Assembly (NCBI RefSeq): GCF_006438725.1
Contig: NZ_RCZD01000002.1
Span: 249,294 to 313,293 of the forward strand
Direction of reading: 5' to 3'
DNA length: 64,000 bases
From: Ewingella americana
Lineage (GTDB): Bacteria > Pseudomonadota > Gammaproteobacteria > Enterobacterales > Enterobacteriaceae
Made by a program: the position numbers and the translations under genes. The notes beneath the pieces were generated by a model, which saw only the letters and a list, made by a program, of their open reading frames with translations, had not been told where the DNA came from and did not search any database. Positions 55,069 through 64,000 of the stretch are shown one piece after another. The number at the start of each line of letters is the position of its first letter. The first letter of the stretch is position 1.

Positions 55069-55815
55069 GTGAAAAAAAAACTCATTTTGCTTTGTGTTAT
55101 TGCCATACCCGCCACCTCAATGGCTTCTGCAAACACGAATGAATTGAGCATAGGTGCCGGCGCCGCAATTGCGCAGAGCCCGTACAAAGGTTATGACAAC
55201 AATGTCCAGCCCGTTCCGCAAATCATGTATGAGGGAAACAACTTTTGGGTGCATGGCCTCGGTGCAGGGTATTACCTGTGGAATACAGATGAAGACAAAT
55301 TGTCAGCGACAATTTACTGGGCTCCTTTTAAGTTCAAATCAGACGACAGCAGCAATCAGCAACTGAAACAACTCGATAATCGCAAGTCAACCGCCATGGC
55401 TGGATTGACGTATACCCACACGACAGATTATGGCTTTCTACGGGCTGCTTTGGCGGGCGATATGCTTGGAAACAGCGATGGTTTGACAGGGAATGTGGGC
55501 TGGATGTATCCATGGAGCGTCAGCGGCATTGATTTCCTTTCCGGCGCAGGATTGGAATTTGCCGATTCTCGACAGAATAATTACTACTATGGAATATCGC
55601 AGAAAGAGTCACGCAAAAGTGGTCTGAGTGCCTATGATGCAGGAAACAGCTGGTCACCCTTTCTGGAGCTGAATGCGGCGTATTCAATCAATAAAGACTG
55701 GAAAGTTAACGTCGCGCTTCGTTACCTTCACCTTTCTGATGCAGTCACAGATAGCCCAATGGTTGATAAATCCTGGACGGGGCTTCTATCAACAGGTGTG
55801 ACTTATAACTTCTGA
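55069..55815 (+). CDS. MipA/OmpV-family outer-membrane protein
   Basis: A 247-residue beta-barrel protein of the MipA/OmpV family. GTG 55069 begins the signal peptide MKKKLILLCVIAIPATSMASA; an in-frame ATG lies at 55036. Family patterns are the N-terminal LSIGAGAAIAQSPYKGYDN, then YEGNNFWVHGLGAGYYLW, and the C-terminal aromatic residue in VTYNF. MipA-type proteins scaffold murein-synthesis enzymes or influence antibiotic uptake. It is divergent from the RND pump operon, so the two may share regulation. Confidence 0.88.
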   Translation: MKKKLILLCVIAIPATSMASANTNELSIGAGAAIAQSPYKGYDNNVQPVPQIMYEGNNFWVHGLGAGYYLWNTDEDKLSATIYWAPFKFKSDDSSNQQLKQLDNRKSTAMAGLTYTHTTDYGFLRAALAGDMLGNSDGLTGNVGWMYPWSVSGIDFLSGAGLEFADSRQNNYYYGISQKESRKSGLSAYDAGNSWSPFLELNAAYSINKDWKVNVALRYLHLSDAVTDSPMVDKSWTGLLSTGVTYNF

Positions 55816-56299
55816 TATGACGATGCAGCTGTCTGATGCGACTAAGCTGGACTTCTCTTGATATTTTAGATGAGGAGTCATATTGCGAATGCGCATCAGG
55901 CATGATGCTTTTTACTGAGATCGGCAAGCCCACCTGCGGCACTAAGCACGGCGGTAATAGGCTGACTGATGGTAAATCACTGTCACTGAATTTGTATTTT
56001 CGAACAGACCTGAGTTTCCTAACCCGCCGCAAGCGTTACCAGCGGTCACAAAAGGAAGTGTCGAGATTAACCCTGCGCGTGTCCAAGCGGCTTACCGTAT
56101 TCTTGCAGCTTTACAGTAAATCACTGAGCCCGCTTCAGCGGGCCTTCTCAAATACCGGGATACTAATAATGGTGATTGAACCGAACAATAAACTGCAGGA
56201 AGTAAAATCACGTTTGGCCAGTCAGGGAGGATAACTTTCATTTCCCAGCCATTAATTACTTGGTTAAAGTAGAAACAACTGTTTTTTCCTGAATAATTC
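55816..56299. other. Intergenic region with gene remnant and terminator hairpin
   Basis: No intact gene. A 47-codon frame ending at about 56118 reads ITVTEFVFSNRPEFPNPPQA... and AAYRILAALQ, like the tail of a lost gene, but it has no start. A terminator-like hairpin, GCCCGCT (56128-56134)/AGCGGGC (56137-56143), follows it. A 21-codon ORF at 56169-56234 (MVIEPNNKLQEVKSRLASQGG) has no convincing ribosome-binding site. Confidence 0.4.
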
Positions 56300-57091
56300 A
56301 TGAGAGTCATGATGCAAGAACTCGATAGGATCGTAAATTTCGCGGCTAATCCGATATTGGATACGAATTTTCTTTCTCAGTGTCAACGGACGCTGAATGA
56401 AAAGGGTGTCCTGGTCTTGCATGACTTTCTTAATCCTGCTGCGCTGAAGGCTATTAAGCGTGAGGGGGATGAAAATCGCCATTTGGCCTATTACACCAGC
56501 AGTAATCATAATGTTTATCTATTGAAACCTGATGCCAGGCTGCCAGACTCGCATCCAAGAAATCGGCAGATTGTCTCCTCAAAGGGCTGTATTACCGATG
56601 AAGAGATCCCGCAGGATTCGGCACTGCGCGCACTGTATGACGCGCCAGTGTTTCGTGCGTTTCTTTGCTCGGTGCTGGGTGAGACGCAGTTGTATTCTTA
56701 CGCTGATAAACTCTCTTCAATCAACCTGCATTACGCCAGCGAAGGCCAGGAGCTGGGCTGGCATTTCGATAACTCGTCTTTTGCCATCACCCTGCTGATT
56801 CAAAAACCCCAGGCTGGAGGCGTGTTTGAATACGTTGAGAACCTACGTGATGCTGATGCTGGCGACATGAATTTTGATGGCGTTGAAAAATTACTGGATA
56901 AGCAAACCGAGCCGAAAAAACTCGGCATTGAGGCAGGCGATCTGGTGCTGTTCCGCGGTCGAAATGCTATTCATCGTGTGACGCCAACGGAGGGGGATAC
57001 CACCCGCATGCTGGTGGTTTTGGCTTACAATTCTCAGCCTGATATTTCGCTGTCTGAGCCTGCTAGAATGACCTTCTACGGACGTATTTAA
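56300..57091 (+). CDS. 2OG-Fe(II)-dependent oxygenase family protein
   Basis: A 263-residue cupin-type dioxygenase. The iron ligands are visible as H155-x-D157 (GWHFDNSSF) and H225 (RNAIHRVTPT), with Arg236 (TTRMLVV) suited to bind 2-oxoglutarate. The double-stranded beta-helix core is preceded by an alpha-helical N-terminal half. ATG 56300 or ATG 56312 could be the start. It stands alone in the island, with an IS3 remnant downstream. The substrate is unknown: amino acid or natural-product hydroxylation by family. Confidence 0.85.
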   Translation: MRVMMQELDRIVNFAANPILDTNFLSQCQRTLNEKGVLVLHDFLNPAALKAIKREGDENRHLAYYTSSNHNVYLLKPDARLPDSHPRNRQIVSSKGCITDEEIPQDSALRALYDAPVFRAFLCSVLGETQLYSYADKLSSINLHYASEGQELGWHFDNSSFAITLLIQKPQAGGVFEYVENLRDADAGDMNFDGVEKLLDKQTEPKKLGIEAGDLVLFRGRNAIHRVTPTEGDTTRMLVVLAYNSQPDISLSEPARMTFYGRI

Positions 57092-57282
57092 CGGCCTGCG
57101 ATTCTGATTCAACACAAAGCGAATCAGCACTGCGTTTTATAATCGGCTAGCTAAAGTGTTCGCGGCTGAAAAGCTGCCGCGTGCGAAGCTGAACAAGTTG
57201 CAGCTGTAAGTATCCCACCAAAACGGCCCGTTCACTTTTAGAGATCTTCCGACATACTGATTATGTCCCCGAGGAGATCGCT

Positions 57283-57575
57283 ATGCGTAAAATCCGATTC
57301 ACCGAGCACCAGATCATCGCCGTTCTGAAGTCTGTCGAAGCCGGACGCACCGTTAAAGATGTGTGCCGTGAGGCCGCTATTAACGACAAGAAAACGCACC
57401 GAATTTATTGTCTGGAAGGGTTAAACCTGAGACGCAAACGTCCTCGTCGCAACGTCACGGCAATGCAATGCAATGCAATGCAATGCAATGCAATGCAATG
57501 CAATGCAATGCAATGCATCGTCAGCAGCGGCCGGTGCTAAGTCATGTAGATCAGTGCTGGAGTATGGATTTTGAG
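57283..57575 (+). pseudogene. IS3-family transposase remnant (orfA-orfB fusion by deletion)
   Basis: The first 33 codons (MRKIRFTEHQIIAVLKSVEAGRTVKDVCREA) are the OrfA start of IS3-family elements. They join to KKTHRIYCLEGLNLRRKRPRRNVTA, a segment from the OrfB N-terminal half, so the middle has been deleted. After the CAATG repeat, DQCWSMDF of OrfB appears in another frame (about 57552-57575). Nothing further downstream is recognised. The element is dead. Confidence 0.8.
57461..57515 (+). repeat. Pentanucleotide tandem repeat (CAATG)11
   Basis: Eleven exact copies of CAATG inside the IS3 remnant. Five-base units shift the reading frame with each copy gained or lost. Here it lies in a pseudogene, and translates in frame as repeating AMQCN. 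Confidence 0.98.
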
Positions 57576-57743
57576 TACCCCATATTTCTGCAGCTAATCC
57601 TCTTCACCGTAAAACCATTATGCCAGCAGAGCATTAACACCGTTTCAAGGGCACTTCCCATCGAACTTTTAGCTTTTCCCGAGCATCGCTTGAATCGGTT
57701 CCAAACCACCAACCGCCTCGATCGCGATCATTTGATTGACAGA

Positions 57744-58850
57744 TCAGGCAACTTTGCGGCGAAACATCCAGTACGCCGCTGAGCCTGTTATAGCAGCAAT
57801 CACCAGTAGCGGCCACAGGCTTCCCCATACAATGTCCAGACTCGCATCTTTCAGGTAAATCTGTTTTGTGATGTCCGTGAAGTGCCGGATAGGATTTATC
57901 CACGTCAGATTTTGCAACCACACGGGCATGTTCTCTACCGGTGAGACATAGCCGGAAAGCAGAATCGCCGGCATCATAAAGACAAATACGCCAATAAATG
58001 CCTGCTGCTGCGTCGAACTTAGTGCAGAAATCAGCAGCCCGAATCCCACCAGCGAAAGCCCGTAAATCAACATGGTGAAGTAAAACAGTAAGACCGAACC
58101 AGAGAAGGGGATTTGATAACCCCATATTCCCACACCGAGCACAATAGTGGCCTGTGCAATGGCGACAATCTGCGCGGGTACGGCTTTACCAACAAATATC
58201 TGCCAGGTGGCAAGCGGCGACACCAGGAGCTGGTCGAGAGTGCCTTGTTCACGTTCACGAGCAACGGACAGTGAAGTCACAATCATTACGCCAATGGTCG
58301 TTATCATGGCGATAAGCGACGGCACTACGAACCATTTGTAGTTCAGGTTTGGGTTATACCAATTGCGTACTACCAGCTCACTGTTATTCGACTTCGGTTG
58401 ACCCGTCATGAGTTCTAGTTGGTAGTTTCTCACGATTTGCTGCAGGTAATTGGCGGCAATCTGCGCACTGTTCGAGTTACGACCGTCAAGAATAATTTGC
58501 AGTTTAGCTGGCTGCTTGCTTGCCAAATTTCGCGAGAAATCCGCAGGGAAGCGGATCAGCAGCAGCGCTTTTTGTTTATCGAGGGTTGGCTGGATTTCCT
58601 GCGGGCTTTTTAACAGCAGCAGATGGCTAAAAGCTTTGGCGTGTGCAAAACGTTGCGTCAGTTCCACGGAATGGCTGCCATTGTCTTGGTTGTAAATCGC
58701 GATGGTGGCGTTAGTGACCTCAAGCGTGGCGGCAAACGGGAACAGTATCACCTGCAACACCACCGGCAAAATCAAAATGGTACGGGTTTGCGGCTCGCGC
58801 AGCAGGGATTGCAGTTCTTTGCGAATTAATGTCCATAGTCGATGATACAT
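57744..58850 (-). CDS. ybhR: ABC exporter permease YbhR
   Basis: An ABC-2-type inner-membrane permease of 368 residues with six membrane segments: one near the N terminus, then a large periplasmic loop (about 45-180), then five. Last gene of cecR-ybhGFSR. In E. coli YbhFSR is reported to export drugs such as cefoperazone/chloramphenicol with YbhG as adaptor. Its C-terminal reading is normal ([10 protein letters not shown]), so the IS3 remnant inserted just downstream without harm. Confidence 0.93.
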   Translation of the reverse strand: MYHRLWTLIRKELQSLLREPQTRTILILPVVLQVILFPFAATLEVTNATIAIYNQDNGSHSVELTQRFAHAKAFSHLLLLKSPQEIQPTLDKQKALLLIRFPADFSRNLASKQPAKLQIILDGRNSNSAQIAANYLQQIVRNYQLELMTGQPKSNNSELVVRNWYNPNLNYKWFVVPSLIAMITTIGVMIVTSLSVAREREQGTLDQLLVSPLATWQIFVGKAVPAQIVAIAQATIVLGVGIWGYQIPFSGSVLLFYFTMLIYGLSLVGFGLLISALSSTQQQAFIGVFVFMMPAILLSGYVSPVENMPVWLQNLTWINPIRHFTDITKQIYLKDASLDIVWGSLWPLLVIAAITGSAAYWMFRRKVA

Positions 58851-58859
58851 AGCTTTCCC

Positions 58860-59996
58860 TTAATCCAGACGACGTTTGGTCTTCAAGGCCGTCAGGCCGA
58901 TAAACATCGTCGCCGAGACAAGTAGACACAGTACGTTAACTACCAGCACAGTGGAGATATTTCCCGCGAGAAACAGGGTTTGCAGGGTATTCACGAAGTA
59001 GCGCGCAGGTATGATATAAGTCACCGCGCGGATAATCGCTGGCATGCTGTCGATCTGGAAGATAAAGCCCGAGAGCATGATGGAAGGTAAAAATGCAGCG
59101 TTCAGCGCCACTTGAGCGGCGTTAAACTGGTTGCGAGTGATAGTCGAAATCAGCAGACCCATACCAAGCGTGCTGAGCAAAAACAGACTGGTAATCAAAA
59201 ATAACAGTAGCAGCGAACCGCGATAGGGTACGCCGAGAATAAATACCGAAACCACCATACACAGTAGCATTGCCAGCATGCCGAGCACATAGTAGGGGAG
59301 CAACTTGCACAGCAACAACTCGGTACGCGTTATCTGCGTTGAAAGCAGGGCTTCCATGGTGCCTCGTTCCCACTCACGCGCCACGACTAGCGATGTCAGA
59401 ATGGCACCGATAACCGTCATAATGATGGTTATCGCCCCCGGAATAATGAAATGCTGACTGATAGCAGCAGGGTTAAACCAGTAACGCAGTTGCACGTCAA
59501 TCAGTGGCTCGACGCTTTCACCCCGGCTCTTCGAGCGCTGCTGTTGCCATACCTGCCAGATCCCTTCGACATAGCCCTGCACAAAGTTTGCAGTGTTCGG
59601 TTCGCTGCCGTCGGTAATCACTTGAACCGGCGCTGTAGCCCCGGCGCGCGCCATGTTCTGCGCAAAGTCTGTAGGGATAACCACTATGCCGCGGATTTTT
59701 CCCGCCTGCATGAGCTGAATCAGTTCGTGGCGGTTATCGCTGATGGTAGGCTGAATGTAGGGCGAAGCGCTGATGGTATGAGCGAAAGTCAGCGCTTCTT
59801 CGCTTTGCTGTTCCAGCAGAACCCCCACGTGCAGGCGGCTTGAATCTAGGTTGATGCCAAAGCCGAAAATAAAAAGCAGCAGCAGGGGGATCACCACAGC
59901 AATCAACCAACTGCTCGGATCACGCGCAATCTGGCGCGTTTCCTTCACGCAGAGGGCGCGTACTCGCCTCCATGAGACTATTTTATGCTCACTCAT
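58860..59996 (-). CDS. ybhS: ABC exporter permease YbhS
   Basis: A 378-residue ABC-2-type permease, the partner of YbhR, with the [23 protein letters not shown]-terminus and the [22 protein letters not shown] loop typical of the family. Its start overlaps the end of ybhF by 8 bp. It pairs with YbhR to form the channel. Confidence 0.94.
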   Translation of the reverse strand: MSEHKIVSWRRVRALCVKETRQIARDPSSWLIAVVIPLLLLFIFGFGINLDSSRLHVGVLLEQQSEEALTFAHTISASPYIQPTISDNRHELIQLMQAGKIRGIVVIPTDFAQNMARAGATAPVQVITDGSEPNTANFVQGYVEGIWQVWQQQRSKSRGESVEPLIDVQLRYWFNPAAISQHFIIPGAITIIMTVIGAILTSLVVAREWERGTMEALLSTQITRTELLLCKLLPYYVLGMLAMLLCMVVSVFILGVPYRGSLLLLFLITSLFLLSTLGMGLLISTITRNQFNAAQVALNAAFLPSIMLSGFIFQIDSMPAIIRAVTYIIPARYFVNTLQTLFLAGNISTVLVVNVLCLLVSATMFIGLTALKTKRRLD

Positions 59997-61734
59997 GCGT
60001 GTGCTCCTTATCCCACTTGTTTATCAGCGTGATAAATGCCTGTTCCATGGTTGGGTCGACCTGCTCGTCGTCTGCCGCCTGCTGTTTGAGATCGTCCGGC
60101 GTGCCGCTGGCGATAAGCTTGCCACGATACACCAGCCCGATACGGTCGCAATATTCCGCCTCGTCCATAAAGTGTGTGGTGACCATCACGGTTACGCCTT
60201 TTTCAACCATGCTGTTGATATGTAACCAAAATTCGCGCCGTGTAATCGGGTCAACGCCAGACGTGGGTTCATCAAGGAACAGAATATCCGGCTCGTGCAT
60301 CAGTGAGCAGGCCAACGCCAGGCGCTGCTTGAAGCCGAGTGGCAGGGAATCTGTCGAGCTATTAAATATCGGCTGGAGGTTAAACGCTTCGCTCATACGG
60401 GAAATTTTGTCGTCCTGCGCCTTGCCGTGCAGCCCGTACACACCTGAGAAGAAACGCAGATTTTGTGCAACCGTCAGGTTGCCGTACAACGAAAACTTCT
60501 GCGCCATATATCCCAGATGCTGACGGGCCTTACCGGAGCTGGTTTTCAGATCCATATCCAACACCAGCGCCTTGCCAGAGGTTGGCACTAGCAGCCCGCA
60601 CATCATTTTAAACGTCGTGGATTTACCCGCGCCGTTCGGCCCAAGCAGCCCGAAGATCTCGCCGCGCTGTACGGTAAAATTGACCTGGTCAGTTGCTGCG
60701 AAATCACCAAATTTCTTTGTGAGCTGTTTGGCTTCAATCACCGTTTCTTCGGAACTGCCTTCCACCGTATGCAGTATTTTTCCTAGCGGTGATTCCTTCG
60801 TGCCGGTGCCGCCCAGCAGTTCGATAAACGCATCTTCAAAACGCGGGACGGTACGTGTTATTTGCTCCAGAGACAGATCCAATGCTTGTGCCAGCTCTTC
60901 TATAGTGGCGTCTTTTGCCAGTATCAGACGTACGGAACGCCCCTGGATCACACCGTCGCTCACCTGCGGCAATTTCAGCGCCCGTTGAAGTAGCTTGCGG
61001 TTGTTCTCTCCCCCATGACTCACCAGCAGCGAACGCCCGGCCATTTTCTGCGTCAGCTCTTTTGGCGCTCCGTGATACAGCAGCTCGCCTTCGTTCAGCA
61101 GTAGCACCTCGCGGCACTGTTCGGCTTCGTCGAGGTACGAAGTACTCCATAGGATCAGCATCCCTTCACCTGCCAGTTCGTGCACCATCTGCCACAGCTC
61201 GCGTCGCGAAATGGGGTCTACGCCGACGCCGGGCTCATCGAGCAGCAGAACCTTAGGTTGGCCGACCAGTGTACAGGCGAGGCCTAGCTTCTGCTTCATA
61301 CCGCCGGAAAGTTTGCCGGCAAGGCGCGAGGTAAAGGGACCGAGGGAAGTAAATTCTAGCAGCCGCGCAAATGTTTTTTTACGTTCCTCGCCCGCCACTC
61401 CACGCAGGTCTGCGTACAGAGTGAGATTTTCCATCACCGTCAGGTCTTCATACAGCCCAAATTTTTGCGGCATGTACCCTACTACGGCGTGTAGGGCACT
61501 GCCATCTTTGATTGGGTCGAGGCCTATGACCTGTGCACTTCCCCCGCTAGGTTTCATCAATCCTGCCAGCATACGCATTAGCGTGGTTTTCCCTGCGCCG
61601 TCAGGCCCCACCAACCCGGTGACTTCCCCCGGGTGGATTTCACATTCAAGGCTTGCTACCGCGGGTTTACCCAGTTCAGGGAAGTTTTTCATCAGCCCCT
61701 GTAAGCGGATGATGCCGCTGTCATAGCTGTTCAT
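59989..61734 (-). CDS. ybhF: Tandem-domain ABC exporter ATPase YbhF
   Basis: A 581-residue ATPase from ATG 61734. The first nucleotide-binding domain has GPDGAGKTT (about 43-51) and LSGGMKQK. The second has GPNGAGKST and the altered signature SLPLGFKQ in place of LSGGQ, as I recall for YbhF. Two ATPase domains in one chain serve the YbhR/YbhS channel. The start lies within the 3' end of ybhG, and the stop overlaps ybhS. Confidence 0.95.
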   Translation of the reverse strand: MNSYDSGIIRLQGLMKNFPELGKPAVASLECEIHPGEVTGLVGPDGAGKTTLMRMLAGLMKPSGGSAQVIGLDPIKDGSALHAVVGYMPQKFGLYEDLTVMENLTLYADLRGVAGEERKKTFARLLEFTSLGPFTSRLAGKLSGGMKQKLGLACTLVGQPKVLLLDEPGVGVDPISRRELWQMVHELAGEGMLILWSTSYLDEAEQCREVLLLNEGELLYHGAPKELTQKMAGRSLLVSHGGENNRKLLQRALKLPQVSDGVIQGRSVRLILAKDATIEELAQALDLSLEQITRTVPRFEDAFIELLGGTGTKESPLGKILHTVEGSSEETVIEAKQLTKKFGDFAATDQVNFTVQRGEIFGLLGPNGAGKSTTFKMMCGLLVPTSGKALVLDMDLKTSSGKARQHLGYMAQKFSLYGNLTVAQNLRFFSGVYGLHGKAQDDKISRMSEAFNLQPIFNSSTDSLPLGFKQRLALACSLMHEPDILFLDEPTSGVDPITRREFWLHINSMVEKGVTVMVTTHFMDEAEYCDRIGLVYRGKLIASGTPDDLKQQAADDEQVDPTMEQAFITLINKWDKEHTHE

Positions 61735-62725
61735 GCTGGGCACCATTGTTAAAACTTACGGTGACCGGCATACCCTGACGCAGCGAATCGTCGGCATCGG
61801 TCACTATAATGCGCAGGCGATAGACCAAATCGGTGCGCAGATCGGGCGTCTCAACCGTTTTAGGGGTGAACTCCGCGGTAGGAGAAACAAAGCCAATTTT
61901 GCCGTGATAGGGCTTTTCGGGACGCCCGTCGGTATAAATCTGCACTTCCGTACCCGGCTGTACATTGTAAAGACTCACTTCATTCACATAAGCACGTACC
62001 CACACCGGGCGCGTAAGGGAAAGCGTTAATACCGTGCTACCCGCGTTGAGCATGCTCCCTGGTTCAACGGCGCGAGTAAGCAATGTGCCGGCGGATGGGG
62101 CGGTAAGCGTGGTGTCCTGTAAATCCAACTGCGCCTGGGAGAGCTGTGCTTTAGCCTGTTGCAGACTGGCCTGTGCCTGGGCTATCTCTTGTGGGCGGTT
62201 ACCGTTGCGGTACTGACTGAGCTTATCGCGCGCGGCTTTCAGCGTAGCTTTTGCCTGATCGCTTGATGAACGGGAATTTTCCAGCTCATTTGCAGCAATC
62301 ATGCGTCTGGCCCACAGCCCCTGTTGGCGCTGGTAAAAATTCTGGGCATAGTCATAGGCAGCCTGCGCCTGATTCACCTGCGCGGCCACCTGGGCAATTT
62401 CTTCGTCACGGTAGCCGGCAATAATCAAATCAAATTTCGCTTGTGTCGCTGCAACGTTTGCTTCCGCCTGCTGCAAGGCGTTTTGATACGGGCCTTTGTC
62501 CAGCTCGCCGAGCGTTTCCCCTGCCTTGATTGCATCGCCTTCATCGACCTGCAACGTCGCGAGGCGGCCACCGACGCGGAAGCTCATGTTCACTGTGCGA
62601 ATATCCACATTCCCGTAGAGCGTTAATGGTTTTTCCTGCTCGCTTTGATACCACATCCAGCCGCCAAAACAGCTGGCCAGCAACGCAATAACAACGAGCA
62701 CAACCATGGGCTTTTTATTTTTCAT
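61721..62725 (-). CDS. ybhG: HlyD-family adaptor YbhG
   Basis: A 334-residue membrane-fusion protein anchored by an N-terminal segment ([19 protein letters not shown]). It has split lipoyl domains ([24 protein letters not shown] and [16 protein letters not shown]) around a long coiled coil ([19 protein letters not shown]... [18 protein letters not shown]). It couples the YbhFSR exporter to an outer-membrane channel such as TolC. Confidence 0.93.
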   Translation of the reverse strand: MKNKKPMVVLVVIALLASCFGGWMWYQSEQEKPLTLYGNVDIRTVNMSFRVGGRLATLQVDEGDAIKAGETLGELDKGPYQNALQQAEANVAATQAKFDLIIAGYRDEEIAQVAAQVNQAQAAYDYAQNFYQRQQGLWARRMIAANELENSRSSSDQAKATLKAARDKLSQYRNGNRPQEIAQAQASLQQAKAQLSQAQLDLQDTTLTAPSAGTLLTRAVEPGSMLNAGSTVLTLSLTRPVWVRAYVNEVSLYNVQPGTEVQIYTDGRPEKPYHGKIGFVSPTAEFTPKTVETPDLRTDLVYRLRIIVTDADDSLRQGMPVTVSFNNGAQHEQL

Positions 62726-62738
62726 GGCACGATCTTCC

Positions 62739-63410
62739 TTAATTAACAGACAATCCCAGCAAGATGAAATCGACGTGGGTTAACACAACGCTACTGATTT
62801 GCTGCCGGTTGGCCTTATCAAAGTTTGTCCAACCTGTGCGTAGTAAAATAGTTTCCCGCCCCAGTCGGAAGGCCAGAATCTGTCCGAGCAAAGCGTGAGT
62901 ATGTAAAATGGTTTCGGTATCTAGGGGATCACGTCCGGTGTAACGACCCACAAGGGAAGTCAGGTGGCTGTGCATCGGTGCCATCACACGATCGTGGATG
63001 AGCTGATAAGCGGGTGTTGGCGAAAGCTGTTCGCGAGAGATAAATTTGCTGAGGTTCAGAGTTTCATCGGAGGTGAGCAGCCTTATCATTTGCGCACATG
63101 CCGTATGAATTAGCTGGCGGATTTGCGCTTTATCTGATGACGACTGACTCATAACCTCTTCAGCGCACTGCATGTGCTCAAGAAAATTGTCATTGATAAA
63201 ATCCGCAATCCACTCAGCAGAAGCAATATACAGCTCTTCTTTTGAGCCGAAATAATAGGTGATAGCCGCAATATTTTGCCCGGCAAGAGCCGCGATATCA
63301 CGGGTGGTCGCCTGCAAGCCATATTCACCAAACTGAGCGATGGCGGCTTTAATAAGGCTATTTTTAGCCTGTTCGCCACGGGAAGTTATGGGGGGTTGAG
63401 AGGTCGGCAT
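62739..63410 (-). CDS. cecR: TetR-family regulator CecR (YbiH)
   Basis: A 223-residue repressor with helix-turn-helix [27 protein letters not shown] (about 35-60) and a CecR-type C-terminal domain with many Ser and Thr residues. It is the first gene of cecR-ybhGFSR, as in E. coli, where CecR controls ybhG and related genes. A 20-bp perfect palindrome lies 18 bp upstream of its start. Confidence 0.92.
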   Translation of the reverse strand: MPTSQPPITSRGEQAKNSLIKAAIAQFGEYGLQATTRDIAALAGQNIAAITYYFGSKEELYIASAEWIADFINDNFLEHMQCAEEVMSQSSSDKAQIRQLIHTACAQMIRLLTSDETLNLSKFISREQLSPTPAYQLIHDRVMAPMHSHLTSLVGRYTGRDPLDTETILHTHALLGQILAFRLGRETILLRTGWTNFDKANRQQISSVVLTHVDFILLGLSVN

Positions 63411-63427
63411 ACTGCCTCATAAAAGAG

Positions 63428-63447
63428 TTAATCAATCGATTGATTAA
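63428..63447 (-). promoter_or_regulatory. CecR operator palindrome
   Basis: TTAATCAATCGATTGATTAA is a perfect 20-bp palindrome directly upstream of cecR. The position and symmetry fit autorepression by a TetR dimer. Palindrome seen; binding inferred. Confidence 0.85.
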
Positions 63448-63513
63448 TTAAAAATAGGCCGAAACAAATAGGCTGTCCAGCGATGTGTTTGTATCCTGCG
63501 AGGTGGTGCGGAC

Positions 63514-63904
63514 GATTTATTGGACTGTCAGGAAATTGTTTATGTATTCGCGCTGGCAACAGGATTGCGCAGGTCTAACATTTTGGATTTGGAATGGTCG
63601 CAGATTGATATGCAGAGGAAGGTTGCATGGATACATCCAGAGAACGCTAAAGCGGGCAGGAATTACAGATTTCCGGTTCCACGACCTGAGACATACCTGG
63701 GCAAGTTGGCTGGTTCAGGCAGGAGTACCACTTTCTGCTTTGCAGGAGATGGGCGGATGGGAATCTATCGAAATGGTACGCAGGTATGCACACCTGTCAC
63801 CAAATCATCTGGCTGAGCACGCACGCAAAATCGATGACGTTATGGCGATTCATGTCACTAATCTGGCACTTTTGGATTTTGATGTTGAAGTGAAGAAGGC
63901 TTAA
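63514..63904 (+). pseudogene. Tyrosine integrase C-terminal remnant with internal deletion
   Basis: Begins [43 protein letters not shown] and is then joined, out of frame, to [31 protein letters not shown]...[18 protein letters not shown]. About 50-60 residues between the Arg region and the His-Arg region are missing compared with the related integrase at 42677. The N-terminal half is also lost. It ends 16 bp before the tRNA-Arg gene. Confidence 0.9.
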
Positions 63905-63964
63905 TTCGTTGATTTGTAATGGTACGCCCTACAGGATTCGAACCTGTGACCTACGGCTTAGAAG
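63902..63964. repeat. Right copy of the tRNA-Arg attachment repeat
   Basis: Matches 43743-43802 with small differences: one mismatch in the first 22 bp, three extra bases in the acceptor region, then ACAGGATTCGAACCTGTGA and GGCTTAGAAG identical. It includes the 3' half of the intact tRNA gene, the usual integration target. Confidence 0.88.
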
Positions 63965-63996
63965 GCCGTTGCTCTATCCAACTGAGCTAAGGGCGC
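63920..63996 (-). tRNA. argU: tRNA-Arg(UCU)
   Basis: On the minus strand it reads GCGCCCTTAGCTCAGTTGG at the 5' end, with a TTC-TAAG loop giving anticodon UCU, a T loop TTCGAAT and a terminal encoded CCA. Stems pair fully apart from a G-U at the first acceptor pair. It closely follows E. coli argU, which is a known prophage (DLP12) attachment site. The tRNA reads the rare AGA codon. Confidence 0.97.
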
Positions 63997-64000
63997 ATTG

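Larger units (their letters stand above)
43743..63996. mobile_element. Genomic island between tRNA-Arg repeats
   Basis: About 20 kb bounded by a decayed copy of the tRNA-Arg(UCU) 3' half on the left and the intact tRNA on the right. A related dead integrase lies next to each copy. Cargo includes a dehydrogenase, an acyltransferase, broken small genes, an RND pump, a MipA-like porin, an oxygenase and the ybhGFSR exporter. The integrases of both elements are inactive, so mobility is not expected. Tandem insertion at the same tRNA is the simplest history. Confidence 0.75.

Noticed and set aside
55836-56234. 132-codon plus-strand frame
   Set aside because: No ribosome-binding site and no family features; it crosses a terminator hairpin and a better-looking gene remnant in another frame.
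57461-57515. CAATG array as a CRISPR or origin iteron
   Set aside because: Units are 5 bp without spacers, so it is not CRISPR; no replication gene is nearby and it lies in a dead transposase.
57408-57782. 124-codon frame through the CAATG repeat
   Set aside because: It reads through IS3 debris and the repeat array, with only a short transposase segment; not a gene.

Overview
The window looks like chromosome from a member of the Enterobacterales, probably Yersiniaceae or Erwiniaceae (Rahnella/Serratia/Erwinia-like). The evidence is an mntH gene with an MntR-type box, an RfaH-type JUMPstart/ops leader in front of a WbaP-Wza-Wzb-Wzc exopolysaccharide (EPS) operon, a cecR-ybhGFSR block, and an argU-like tRNA-Arg(UCU) used as an integration site. 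The genus is not fixed by what can be read here.

Layout. (1) 0-8 kb: a TetR regulator divergent from an SmvA-like MFS exporter, MntH, and small metabolic or orphan genes (a methyltransferase, a VOC protein, a DUF4865 protein). (2) 8.3-17.3 kb: a carbohydrate uptake and catabolism locus. It has a Gfo/Idh oxidoreductase, a BadF-type sugar kinase overlapping a ROK regulator, a GNAT acetyltransferase beside a MalK/UgpC-type ATPase, and a solute-binding protein with two permeases. The mix suggests an amino sugar as substrate. (3) 18.6-20 kb: a LuxR-type regulator with a pseudo-receiver domain and a degenerate YdiV-like EAL protein. A candidate RcsAB box lies upstream. (4) 20-40.3 kb: a Wzx/Wzy-dependent EPS locus. 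A JUMPstart leader is followed by the priming transferase, wza-wzb-wzc, rmlBACD (dTDP-L-rhamnose), four glycosyltransferases, a Wzy polymerase, a secreted beta-rich protein of unknown role, a Wzx flippase, a Gmd-like protein that has lost its catalytic residues, and an acyltransferase. (5) 40.4-43.7 kb: a scrapyard with a gutted IS5-family element carrying a chemoreceptor fragment and IS3 debris, a LacA-type acetyltransferase, and a dead tyrosine integrase. (6) 43.7-64 kb: a roughly 20-kb genomic island bounded by a decayed copy of the 3' half of tRNA-Arg and by the intact tRNA-Arg. A related dead integrase lies next to each. The cargo is a sugar-alcohol dehydrogenase, an acyltransferase, broken small genes, a tripartite RND pump, a MipA-like outer-membrane protein, a 2OG-Fe(II) oxygenase, an IS3 remnant carrying eleven CAATG repeats, and the cecR-ybhGFSR exporter.

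How the genes fit together. The LuxR/EAL pair next to the EPS operon could couple EPS production to repression of motility. Wzx, Wzy, Wza-c and the glycosyltransferases would build and export a rhamnose-containing heteropolysaccharide. The right-hand island is mainly an efflux island left immobile by decay of both integrases.
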